NCBI RefSeq assembly: GCF_021462825.1
Contig: NZ_JAKEEB010000017.1
Coordinates: forward strand, 1-64,000
Reading direction: 5' to 3'
Length of the DNA stretch: 64,000 nucleotides
Source: Streptomyces glomeratus
Lineage (GTDB): Bacteria > Actinomycetota > Actinomycetes > Streptomycetales > Streptomycetaceae
Shown here piece after piece: positions 11,551 through 19,573 of this stretch (position 1 is its first letter; the number at the start of each line of letters is the position of its first letter). The notes under the pieces were generated by a model. That model did no database searches, had not been told where the DNA came from, and worked only from the letters and a program-made list of their open reading frames with translations. A program made the position numbers and the translations under genes.

Positions 11551-12108
11551 ATGAGTGAACGTCCGCGGCTGACCGTGCTCTCCGGCCCCTCCGGGGTCGG
11601 CAAGAGCACGGTCGTCGCCCATATGCGCAAGGAACACCCCGAGGTCTGGCTCTCGGTGTCGGCGACGACCCGTAAGCCCCGCCCGGGTGAGCGGCACGGT
11701 GTCCACTACTTCTTCGTCACCGACGACGAGATGGACAAGCTGATCGCCAACGGCGAGCTGCTGGAGTGGGCCGAGTTCGCGGGCAACCGCTACGGGACGC
11801 CGCGGGCCGCCGTGCTGGAGCACCTGGAGGCCGGCGTGCCGGTCCTGCTGGAGATCGACCTCCAGGGCGCCCGGCAGGTCCGCGAGTCCATGCCCGAGGC
11901 GCAGCTCGTGTTCCTGGCTCCGCCCTCCTGGGAGGAGCTGGTGCGCAGGCTCACCGGACGCGGGACGGAACCGCCCGAGGTGATCGAGCGCCGCCTGGAG
12001 GCGGCCAAGATCGAACTGGCGGCCGAGCCCGAGTTCGACGGGACCCTGGTCAACACCTCGGTCGAGGACGTGGCCCGCGAGCTGCTAGCCTTGATGAACG
12101 TTGTGTGA
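11551..12108 (+). CDS. gmk: Guanylate kinase
   Basis: Gmk phosphorylates GMP to GDP with ATP. The 185-residue protein has the P-loop GPSGVGKST at residues 12-20, the GMP-binding segment SVSATTRKPRPGERHGVHYFF and the lid region RLTGRGTE. The ATG start is 37 nt after sIHF. The short distance to rpoZ (37 nt) suggests cotranscription, the same gmk-rpoZ pairing seen in many bacteria. Confidence 0.98.
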   Translation: MSERPRLTVLSGPSGVGKSTVVAHMRKEHPEVWLSVSATTRKPRPGERHGVHYFFVTDDEMDKLIANGELLEWAEFAGNRYGTPRAAVLEHLEAGVPVLLEIDLQGARQVRESMPEAQLVFLAPPSWEELVRRLTGRGTEPPEVIERRLEAAKIELAAEPEFDGTLVNTSVEDVARELLALMNVV

Positions 12109-12145
12109 TCAGGTCTGATCTTTCCCATCTTTCGGAAGGTAGAGC

Positions 12146-12418
12146 GTGTCCTCTTCCATCACCGCGCCCGAGGGCATCATCAACCCGCCGATCGACGAGC
12201 TCCTCGAGGCCACCGACTCGAAGTACAGCCTCGTGATCTACGCGGCCAAGCGTGCCCGCCAGATCAACGCGTACTACTCGCAGCTCGGTGAGGGCCTCCT
12301 CGAGTACGTCGGTCCCCTCGTCGACACCCACGTCCACGAGAAGCCGCTCTCGATCGCCCTGCGTGAGATCAACGCGGGTCTGCTGACCTCCGAGGCCGTC
12401 GAGGGCCCGGCGCAGTAA
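12146..12418 (+). CDS. rpoZ: RNA polymerase omega subunit
   Basis: Omega (90 residues) helps assemble and stabilise RNA polymerase by clamping the beta-prime C terminus. The conserved core PPIDELLEATDSKYSLVIYAAKRARQIN is visible at residues 12-39. The GTG start follows GGAAGGTAG. A strong terminator lies 66 nt downstream. Confidence 0.97.
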   Translation: MSSSITAPEGIINPPIDELLEATDSKYSLVIYAAKRARQINAYYSQLGEGLLEYVGPLVDTHVHEKPLSIALREINAGLLTSEAVEGPAQ

Positions 12419-12483
12419 GTCGGACAGTGCGGCATGTCATAGCGGCATACCGCATGCATATCGCCGTACCGCGATAGGTTTTT

Positions 12484-12518
12484 CCACAGGCCCGGCAGTG
12501 CTTCTGCCGGGCCTGTGG
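12484..12518 (+). terminator. Strong hairpin terminator after rpoZ
   Basis: CCACAGGCCCGGCAG and its exact complement form a 15-bp stem with a TGCTT loop. It ends the sIHF-gmk-rpoZ unit. Between rpoZ and the hairpin are several short GCGG-type palindromes (12429-12475) of unclear meaning. Confidence 0.85.
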
Positions 12519-12595
12519 TCTGCTCGGGGGGTGCGGGGGCCGTCCCCCCGCGGTGATGCAGCATGGGGATGTAGGTACGAGTCCGGGGAGAGACG

Positions 12596-13798
12596 GTGGA
12601 CAAGCCCAAGGTCGTTCTGGGGGTCAGTGGCGGCATCGCCGCGTACAAGGCGTGCGAGCTGCTGCGCAGGCTGACCGAGTCCGGGCATGACGTGCGCGTC
12701 GTGCCCACCGCCTCCGCGCTGCACTTCGTCGGCGCCGCGACCTGGTCGGCGCTCTCCGGCAACCCCGTCTCGACGGAGGTCTGGGACGACGTCCACGAGG
12801 TGCCCCACGTCCGCATCGGCCAGCACGCCGACCTGGTCGTCGTGGCCCCCGCGACGGCGGACACCCTCGCCAAGGCGGCCCACGGCCTCGCCGACGACCT
12901 TCTGACGAACACCCTCCTCACCGCCCGCTGCCCGGTCGTCTTCGCCCCCGCGATGCACACGGAGATGTGGGAGCACCCGGCCACCCAGGAGAACGTGGCC
13001 ACGCTGCGCCGCCGCGGCGCGATCGTCATCGAACCGGCGGTCGGCCGTCTGACCGGCGTCGACACGGGCAAGGGGCGACTGCCCGACCCGGCCGAGATCT
13101 TCGCGGTCTGCCGCCGTGTGCTGACCCGGGGCGCCACCGAGCCGGATCTGCGGGAGCGTCACGTCGTCGTCACGGCCGGCGGCACCCGCGAGCCCCTCGA
13201 CCCCGTCCGGTTCCTCGGCAATCGCTCCTCCGGCAAGCAGGGCTACGCCCTGGCGAGCACGGCCGCCGCCCGGGGCGCCCGCGTCACCCTGATCGCCGCC
13301 AACACGAGCCTGCCCGATCCGGCCGGAGTGGACGTGGTCCCGGTGGGCACGGCCGTGCAGCTGCGCGAGGCGGTCCTGAAGGCGGCCGCCGACGCGGACG
13401 CCGTGGTCATGGCGGCCGCAGTGGCGGACTTCCGGCCCGCCGTCTACGCCCCCGGGAAGATCAAAAAGAAGGACGACCAGGACCCCGAGCCGATCGCCCT
13501 GATCAGGAATCCGGACATTCTCGCCGAGATCTCGGCCGACCGGGCCCGCCCGGGCCAGGTGGTCGTCGGCTTCGCCGCGGAGACGGACAACGTGCTGGTC
13601 AACGGCCGCGCGAAGCTGGAACGCAAGGGCTGCGACCTGCTCGTGGTCAACGAGGTGGGGGAGCGCAAGACCTTCGGTTCGGAGGAGAACGAGGCGGTGG
13701 TGCTCGGGGCCGACGGCAGTGAGACCCCGGTGCCGTACGGGCCGAAGGAAGCACTGGCCGAGACGGTGTGGAACCTCGTGGCGCGCCGCCTGTCCTGA
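12596..13798 (+). CDS. coaBC: Bifunctional phosphopantothenoylcysteine decarboxylase / phosphopantothenate-cysteine ligase
   Basis: CoaBC joins cysteine to 4'-phosphopantothenate and decarboxylates the product, two steps of coenzyme A synthesis. The 400-residue fusion shows the N-terminal flavin-dependent CoaC half (residues 1-185; GVSGGIAAYKACELLRRL, APAMHTEMWEHPATQEN) and the C-terminal CTP-dependent CoaB half (VVVTAGGTREPLDPVRFLGNRSSGKQG; a K-rich loop KIKKKDDQDP). The GTG start is preceded by GGGGAG. It is flanked by a terminator upstream and 240 nt without a gene before metK. Confidence 0.96.
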   Translation: MDKPKVVLGVSGGIAAYKACELLRRLTESGHDVRVVPTASALHFVGAATWSALSGNPVSTEVWDDVHEVPHVRIGQHADLVVVAPATADTLAKAAHGLADDLLTNTLLTARCPVVFAPAMHTEMWEHPATQENVATLRRRGAIVIEPAVGRLTGVDTGKGRLPDPAEIFAVCRRVLTRGATEPDLRERHVVVTAGGTREPLDPVRFLGNRSSGKQGYALASTAAARGARVTLIAANTSLPDPAGVDVVPVGTAVQLREAVLKAAADADAVVMAAAVADFRPAVYAPGKIKKKDDQDPEPIALIRNPDILAEISADRARPGQVVVGFAAETDNVLVNGRAKLERKGCDLLVVNEVGERKTFGSEENEAVVLGADGSETPVPYGPKEALAETVWNLVARRLS

Positions 13799-14038
13799 AT
13801 ACGTCCCTCGCCTCGAGGCCCGCTCGAACCGCGCCACATTCACGCGTGGCGACCCTGGAAAAGAGCGCGCGGCATTGGGCAGAATGCGCGTGCCGCAGGT
13901 CACAGGGCTCCCGAGAGGCGAGACAGGTGGTCCGGCGGTCGAGCGCGACCGATAAACTGTTCTCGGACGACGCCGGGCGCAGCCCCCGTCCCGTCCACCC
14001 ATGATCAGCCAGCAGCCGCTGCAACCCCAGGGAGCGTT

Positions 14039-15247
14039 GTGTCCCGTCGCCTGTTCACCTCGGAGTCTGTGACCGAGGGTCACCCCGACAAGATCGCTGA
14101 CCAGATCAGTGACACCATTCTCGACGCGCTTCTGCGTGAGGACCCGACATCCCGGGTCGCCGTGGAGACGCTGATCACCACCGGGCTGGTGCACGTGGCC
14201 GGCGAGGTCACGACCAAGGCGTACGCGGACATCGCGACGCTGGTGCGCAACAAGATCCTCGAGATCGGCTACGACTCGTCGAAGAAGGGCTTCGACGGCG
14301 CGTCCTGCGGCGTCTCGGTGTCGATCGGCGCGCAGTCCCCGGACATCGCGCAGGGTGTGGACACGGCGTACGAGTCCCGTGTCGAGGGCGACGACGACGA
14401 GCTGGACCGCCAGGGCGCGGGCGACCAGGGCCTGATGTTCGGCTACGCGACGGACGAGACCCCGACGCTGATGCCGCTGCCCGTCTTCCTGGCGCACCGC
14501 CTGTCCAAGCGCCTGTCCGACGTCCGCAAGAACGGCACCATCCCGTACCTGCGCCCGGACGGAAAGACCCAGGTCACCATCGAGTACGACGGTGACAAGG
14601 CGGTCCGCCTGGACACGGTGGTCATCTCCTCCCAGCACGCGAGCGACATCGACCTCGAGTCGCTGCTCGCCCCCGACATCCGTGAGTTCGTGGTCGAGCC
14701 CGAGCTCAAGGCGCTGCTGGACGACGGCATCAAGCTGGAGACCGACGGCTACCGTCTGCTGGTCAACCCCACGGGCCGCTTCGAGATCGGCGGTCCCATG
14801 GGTGACGCGGGCCTGACCGGCCGGAAGATCATCATCGACACCTACGGCGGCATGGCCCGGCACGGCGGTGGCGCGTTCTCCGGCAAGGACCCGTCCAAGG
14901 TCGACCGCTCGGCGGCGTACGCGATGCGCTGGGTCGCCAAGAACGTCGTCGCGGCGGGCCTGGCCTCCCGCTGCGAGGTGCAGGTCGCGTATGCGATCGG
15001 CAAGGCCGAGCCGGTCGGCCTGTTCGTGGAGACGTTCGGCACGGCCAAGGTCGACTCCGCGAAGATCGAGCACGCGATCACCGAGGTCTTCGACCTCCGC
15101 CCGGCCGCGATCATCCGGGACCTGGACCTGCTCCGCCCGATCTACGCCCAGACCGCCGCGTACGGCCACTTCGGCCGTGAGCTCCCCGACTTCACCTGGG
15201 AGCGCACGGACCGTGTGGAGGCGCTGCGCGCGGCGGCAGGGCTGTAA
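14039..15247 (+). CDS. metK: S-adenosylmethionine synthetase
   Basis: MetK makes S-adenosylmethionine from methionine and ATP. The 402-residue protein has the N-terminal ESVTEGHPDKIADQISD metal and ATP site, the P-loop-like GGGAFSGKDPSKVDRS and the loop GAGDQGLMFGYA. SAM levels influence antibiotic production in Streptomyces, so this is a regulatory hub as well as a core gene. The GTG start follows GGGAG. No recognisable SAM riboswitch was found in the 240-nt leader. A perfect hairpin terminator follows. Confidence 0.98.
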   Translation: MSRRLFTSESVTEGHPDKIADQISDTILDALLREDPTSRVAVETLITTGLVHVAGEVTTKAYADIATLVRNKILEIGYDSSKKGFDGASCGVSVSIGAQSPDIAQGVDTAYESRVEGDDDELDRQGAGDQGLMFGYATDETPTLMPLPVFLAHRLSKRLSDVRKNGTIPYLRPDGKTQVTIEYDGDKAVRLDTVVISSQHASDIDLESLLAPDIREFVVEPELKALLDDGIKLETDGYRLLVNPTGRFEIGGPMGDAGLTGRKIIIDTYGGMARHGGGAFSGKDPSKVDRSAAYAMRWVAKNVVAAGLASRCEVQVAYAIGKAEPVGLFVETFGTAKVDSAKIEHAITEVFDLRPAAIIRDLDLLRPIYAQTAAYGHFGRELPDFTWERTDRVEALRAAAGL

Positions 15248-15267
15248 GCCCTTCTCCCGCTCGTGCG

Positions 15268-15301
15268 CGAGGCCCGGCTCCCCTGAGGGAGCCGGGCCTC
15301 G
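15268..15301 (+). terminator. Hairpin terminator after metK
   Basis: A 15-bp perfect stem (CGAGGCCCGGCTCCC and complement) has a CTGA tetraloop and begins 21 nt after the metK stop. Confidence 0.85.
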
Positions 15302-15376
15302 GCGTGTCGCCCACCGGCCCCCACGTAATGCGAAGCCCGCACGGCGGTGTCAGTGGGGTTTGGTAAGAATGCAAGC

Positions 15377-17539
15377 GTGAGCAGCGGGAACGGGCAGCAG
15401 CGAGCGGCGGGCGGGGACGATGCCGCGCCGCCCGAGCAGCTTGCGCTGATCCGTGAGGCCGTACGCAAGGCCAAGGCGCCCCGGGCCAAGCCGCGCACCT
15501 GGCGGGGGGCCGCCCTCGCCAAGGAGCTGCCCGTCGCCCGCGTCCTGGTCGACAAGGGTGTACTGCATCTGGACCGGTACTTCGACTACGCCGTGCCGGA
15601 GGAGCTGGACGCCGTGGCCCGGCCCGGCGTCCGGGTCCGGGTGAGATTCGGCGCCGGCGCGCGCACGGTGCGTGAGGGGCGGCGCGAGGGCGGCGGCCTC
15701 ATCGACGGGTTCCTCGTCGAGCGGGTGCCCGAGTCCGACTACACCGGGCCCCTCGCGGCCCTGGCCCAGGTCGTGTCACCCGAGCCCGTCCTCTCGCCCG
15801 AGCTGCTGGAGCTCGCCCGCGCCGTCGCCGACCGGTACGCGGGCAGTCTCGCCGATGTGCTCCAGCTCGCCGTGCCACCGCGGCACGCCCGGGCCGAGGC
15901 CACCGAGACGGGTCCGCCACCCGCGCCACCCGCCGCTCCGGACCCCGGGTCCTGGCGGCGGTACGGGCGAGGGCCGGAGTTCCTGCGGTCCCTGGCCTCC
16001 GGCGGTGCGCCGCGGGCCGTGTGGACCGCCCTGCCCGGGCCGCAGTGGGCGGAGGAGATCGCCCGGGCCGTGCAGGCCACGCTCGCCTCGGGCCGGGGCG
16101 CCTTGGTGGTCGTCCCAGCGGGGCGGCCCGCCGCACGGGTCGACGCCGCGCTGCGCGCGCTGATGGGAGACGGGCGGCACGCGGTTCTGACCGCCGACGC
16201 CGGCCAGGAGCGGCGGTACCGGGAGTGGCTTGCGATACGACGCGGAGCCGTGCGGGCGGTCGTCGGCACGCGGGCCGCCATGTTCGCGCCGGTCCGCGAC
16301 CTCGGGCTCGTCGTCGTCTGGGACGACGGAGACCCCGCTCACAGCGACGACAACGCGCCCTTCCCGCATGTCCGCGAGGTCCTGGAGCTCCGGGCGTCGC
16401 GCGACAAGTGCGCCTTCCTGGTGGGGGGCTGGAGCTGCACCGTCGAGGCCGCGCAGCTCGTCGAGAGCGGCTGGGCGGCACCGCTCGTCGCCGACCGCGA
16501 GCAGGTACGGGCCGCCGCGCCGCTCGTGCGGACCGTGGGGGACGGGGACCTCGCGCGGGACGAGGCGGCCAGGGCGGCCCGGCTGCCGACGCTCGCCTGG
16601 GCGGTCGTACGCGAGGGACTGCGGCACGGCCCGGTGCTGGTGCAGGTGCCCCGGCGGGGATACGTCCCCCGGCTGGCCTGCGCCCACTGCCGTGCGCCCG
16701 CCCGCTGCCGGCACTGCGCCGGGCCGCTGACGGCCCAGGACGCCGGGGAGCTGCGCTGCGGCTGGTGCGGGCGGGAGGAGAGCGCCTGGCACTGCCCGGA
16801 GTGCGGCGGCTTCCGGCTGCGCGCCCAGGTCGTGGGTGCCCGGCGGACCGCCGAGGAGCTGGGGCGCGCGTTCCCGGCGGTACCGGTGCGGACGTCGGGG
16901 CGTGAGCAGGTGCTGGACACGGTTCCGGACACCCCCGCCCTGATCGTCAGTACCCCGGGTGCCGAGCCCGTCGCCGAGGGCGGGTACGCGGCCGCGCTGC
17001 TGCTCGACGGATGGGCGATGCTCGGGCGGCCGGATCTGCGGGCGGGCGAGGAGGCGCTGCGGCGGTGGATCGGCGCGGGCGCGCTGGTCCGGCCGCAGTC
17101 GGCGGGCGGGACCGTGGTGGTCGTCGCCGAGCCGACGCTGCGGCCCGTGCAGGCGCTGGTCCGGTGGGACCCCGTGGGGCACGCGGTGCGGGAACTGGCC
17201 GAGCGAGCCGAGCTGGGCTTTCCGCCGGTGTCCCGGATGGCGGAGGTGTCGGGGCCGGCGGAGGCCGTCGCGGGCTTCCTCGCCGGGGCCGGACTCCCGC
17301 CGGACGCCGAGGTGCTGGGACCCGTGCCCGTGCCGGTCACCGAGGCCGGGCGGCCACGGCGTACCGGGGGGCCGCCGCCGGGGGAGCGGTGGGAGAGGGC
17401 GCTCATCCGGGTGCCCCCCGGGAGCGGAGCGGCGCTGGCCGCCGCGCTGAAGACCGCGCTGGCGGCCCGGACGGCTCGTGCGGGGAGCGGCGGCAGCGAG
17501 GCGGTCCGGATCCGGATCGACCCACCGGACATCGGCTGA
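15377..17539 (+). CDS. priA: PriA-like primosomal protein N' lacking ATPase motifs
   Basis: PriA recognises stalled forks for replication restart. This roughly 720-residue protein keeps the N-terminal DNA-binding domain (LPVARVLVDKGVLHLDRYFDYAVPEEL) and a zinc-binding cluster of eight cysteines at about residues 435-480 (CAHCRAPARCRHC; CGWCGREESAWHCPEC). The helicase core is degenerate. Where Walker A (GSGKT) is expected there is ALPGPQWAEE, and where DEEH is expected the sequence is VVVWDDGDPAHS. It is probably a structural primosome protein without helicase activity, as is known for actinobacterial PriA. The GTG start at 15377 is chosen over one 30 nt upstream because the extra residues look non-coding. 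Confidence 0.9.
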   Translation: MSSGNGQQRAAGGDDAAPPEQLALIREAVRKAKAPRAKPRTWRGAALAKELPVARVLVDKGVLHLDRYFDYAVPEELDAVARPGVRVRVRFGAGARTVREGRREGGGLIDGFLVERVPESDYTGPLAALAQVVSPEPVLSPELLELARAVADRYAGSLADVLQLAVPPRHARAEATETGPPPAPPAAPDPGSWRRYGRGPEFLRSLASGGAPRAVWTALPGPQWAEEIARAVQATLASGRGALVVVPAGRPAARVDAALRALMGDGRHAVLTADAGQERRYREWLAIRRGAVRAVVGTRAAMFAPVRDLGLVVVWDDGDPAHSDDNAPFPHVREVLELRASRDKCAFLVGGWSCTVEAAQLVESGWAAPLVADREQVRAAAPLVRTVGDGDLARDEAARAARLPTLAWAVVREGLRHGPVLVQVPRRGYVPRLACAHCRAPARCRHCAGPLTAQDAGELRCGWCGREESAWHCPECGGFRLRAQVVGARRTAEELGRAFPAVPVRTSGREQVLDTVPDTPALIVSTPGAEPVAEGGYAAALLLDGWAMLGRPDLRAGEEALRRWIGAGALVRPQSAGGTVVVVAEPTLRPVQALVRWDPVGHAVRELAERAELGFPPVSRMAEVSGPAEAVAGFLAGAGLPPDAEVLGPVPVPVTEAGRPRRTGGPPPGERWERALIRVPPGSGAALAAALKTALAARTARAGSGGSEAVRIRIDPPDIG

Positions 17540-17694
17540 CGGGCGCTCGGTTCGGGAGCCCGGTATGCGGGACGCGGGCGACGGTGTCGGGATCCGGGGT
17601 GCGAACTCCCGCCCGACCGGCGGTGTGACAGGCGCGGTGACGTGTCCGCCGGACGGCCTCTCGCCCGCCGCGTGGGGGCGCCGCGGCCGCACGG

Positions 17695-17721
17695 CTGCCT
17701 CCCGGTGCGGCCGGGAGGCAG
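17695..17721. terminator. Bidirectional hairpin between priA and the HTH gene
   Basis: CTGCCTCCCGG pairs perfectly with CCGGGAGGCAG (11 bp, loop TGCGG). It lies in the 194-nt gap between two convergent genes, so it probably ends both transcripts. Confidence 0.75.
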
Positions 17722-17733
17722 GCGGAGGGCGGG

Positions 17734-18267
17734 TCAGCCGTTGCGGGGGCCCGGGAAGGCAGTAGGCCGCACTTCGTCGCGGAGCGTGGGGCTGCCCGCC
17801 GTCGGCTGTGTCGGCATCGAGCGGGCCGCCGGCACGGTGGCGATGCCGGTGCCCACGTTGAGCGCGCGGCCGCCGGTCGGCTCGGGCGCGCGTTCGGCCT
17901 CTGTCGCCGCCTGGGCGGCGGCCCGGCGGGCGCCGTAACGGCGGTGCACCGCCTGCTTGGTGACTCCGAGTGCGGAGCCCACGGCGTCCCACGAGAAGCC
18001 GAGTGAGCGGTCGAAGTCCACGGCCGCCGTCACCAGGGTCTCGACACTGTCCCGTAGCTCCTGGGCGAGGCGGACGGTCGGGGCGGGAGCACGTCCGTAT
18101 ACGACGAAGCCCGTGGAGGGGCCGGAGCGGCGCGGGCGGTAGACATTGCCCAACTGGGCGGTGAGGGTGCGCAGCGCGTCCACCTGTCGGCGGACCCGCT
18201 CGATGTCCCGCACCAGCAGGTGCAGGCTGGCCCGAGCCTGGGCGTCGTGGGTTGCGTGGTCGGCCAT
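17734..18267 (-). CDS. Small helix-turn-helix protein
   Basis: The protein has 177 residues and no assigned name. Residues 10-50 form a probable coiled helix (ASLHLLVRDIERVRRQVDALRTLTAQL). A helix-turn-helix resembling sigma region 4 lies near residues 98-120 (FSWDAVGSALGVTKQAVHRRYG). The C-terminal 50 residues are Pro/Ala-rich and probably disordered. This looks like a small DNA-binding protein. It is divergent from fmt, and its promoter region holds two perfect inverted repeats that may be autoregulatory. The start ATG has GAGAGG upstream; longer in-frame extensions look non-coding. Confidence 0.8.
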   Translation of the reverse strand: MADHATHDAQARASLHLLVRDIERVRRQVDALRTLTAQLGNVYRPRRSGPSTGFVVYGRAPAPTVRLAQELRDSVETLVTAAVDFDRSLGFSWDAVGSALGVTKQAVHRRYGARRAAAQAATEAERAPEPTGGRALNVGTGIATVPAARSMPTQPTAGSPTLRDEVRPTAFPGPRNG

Positions 18268-18300
18268 GAACAAGCCTCTCGAACCGGCGTTGAAAGGAAT

Positions 18301-18344
18301 CGGGCCGCGATCGCGGCCCGTTGTGGTCAACTCTTTCTTGACCA
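18301..18344. promoter_or_regulatory. Two perfect palindromes upstream of the HTH gene
   Basis: Positions 18301-18320 form a perfect 20-bp palindrome (arms CGGGCCGCGA). Immediately beside it, TGGTCAA-N7-TTGACCA spans 18324-18344. Both lie 34-77 bp upstream of the minus-strand HTH gene and some 220 bp upstream of fmt. The second has the form of a dimeric operator. Confidence 0.6.
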
Positions 18345-18565
18345 ACGCGCATGCGGGGCTCTGGTCACGGTGCGGGGGCGTAAGGAGACGTATGTACGCC
18401 CCCCGGGGCGGTGTGCGCTGTGCGAAGCATTCGCCCCGGATCAGGGCGCCCTTCCTGCTTTCGGTGCCATGGCCCCCCATAGACTGGTGCGCTACCCGCG
18501 TGCCTCGGCCCGCCGCAGGCGCCCGGGCCTGTCCCGACTCCCGCCCGAGAGGCCGTCACCCACCC

Positions 18566-19498
18566 ATGAGGCTTGTCTTCGCAGGTACCCCCGAGGTCGC
18601 CGTTCCCGCGCTGGACGCCCTGCTCGCGTCCGGGCGGCACGAGGTGGCGGCCGTCGTCACGCGGCCCGATGCACCGGCGGGTCGAGGGCGCAGGCTCGTC
18701 GCCAGCCCCGTCGCCGAACGGGCGGAGGAGGCGGGGATCGAGGTCCTCAAGCCGAACAGGCCCCGCGACGAGGACTTCCTCACGCGGCTCGGGGAGATCG
18801 CGCCCGACTGCTGCCCCGTCGTCGCCTACGGTGCGCTGCTGCCCCGGGTGGCTCTCGACATCCCCGCCCACGGCTGGGTCAACCTGCACTTCTCGCTGCT
18901 GCCCGCCTGGCGCGGCGCCGCCCCCGTGCAGCACTCCGTCATGGCGGGCGACGAGATCACCGGGGCCTCCACCTTCCTCATCGAGGAAGGACTGGACTCG
19001 GGGCCGGTCTACGGCACCGTCACCGAGCGGGTCCGCCCCACCGACACCAGCGGTGACCTGCTCACCCGACTCGCCTTCGCCGGTGCCGGACTGCTCGCCG
19101 CCACCATGGACGGCATCGAGGACGGCACCCTCAAGGCCGTGCCCCAGCCCACCGAGGGCGTCACGCTCGCACCCAAGATCACCGTCGAGGACGCCCAGGT
19201 CGACTGGGCCGCGCCCGCGCTCCGTGTCGACCGCGTGGTGCGGGCCTGCACGCCCGCCCCCGGCGCCTGGACCACCTTCCGCGGCGAGCGGCTCAAGCTG
19301 ATCCAGGTCGCACTCGTGCCCGAACGCACGGATCTCGCCCCGGGACAGCTGTCGGTCGGCAAGAACAACGTGTACGTCGGCACCGGTTCCCACGCCGTCG
19401 AGCTGGTGTGGGTGCAGGCCCAGGGCAAGAAGCCGATGCAGGCCGCGGACTGGGCACGCGGGGTGCGGATCGGCGCCTCGGAGACCCTCGGCGACTGA
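18566..19498 (+). CDS. fmt: Methionyl-tRNA formyltransferase
   Basis: Fmt formylates initiator Met-tRNA with 10-formyl-tetrahydrofolate. The 310-residue protein opens with MRLVFAGTPEVAVPAL and carries the catalytic segment VNLHFSLLPAWRGAAPVQ (conserved N, H and later D residues) near residues 104-121. The C-terminal OB-fold tRNA-binding domain starts around residue 205. The start was set at this ATG because upstream in-frame sequence lies in the divergent promoter region. It is followed 75 nt later by rsmB, the usual fmt-rsmB pairing. Confidence 0.97.
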   Translation: MRLVFAGTPEVAVPALDALLASGRHEVAAVVTRPDAPAGRGRRLVASPVAERAEEAGIEVLKPNRPRDEDFLTRLGEIAPDCCPVVAYGALLPRVALDIPAHGWVNLHFSLLPAWRGAAPVQHSVMAGDEITGASTFLIEEGLDSGPVYGTVTERVRPTDTSGDLLTRLAFAGAGLLAATMDGIEDGTLKAVPQPTEGVTLAPKITVEDAQVDWAAPALRVDRVVRACTPAPGAWTTFRGERLKLIQVALVPERTDLAPGQLSVGKNNVYVGTGSHAVELVWVQAQGKKPMQAADWARGVRIGASETLGD

Positions 19499-19573
19499 CC
19501 TCCCCGCCTGACCGCCACCCCCCGGACGTACGCTGGGAAGCGCACGCCGTCCCATACCCGGAGCACCTTTTTC

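Noticed and set aside
13799..14038. SAM riboswitch before metK
   Set aside because: No recognised SAM-I, SAM-II or SAM-IV core is seen in the 240-nt leader.
12437..15169. 910-codon minus-strand frame opposite coaBC and metK
   Set aside because: Antisense shadow in high-GC DNA; crosses two terminators and has no domain.
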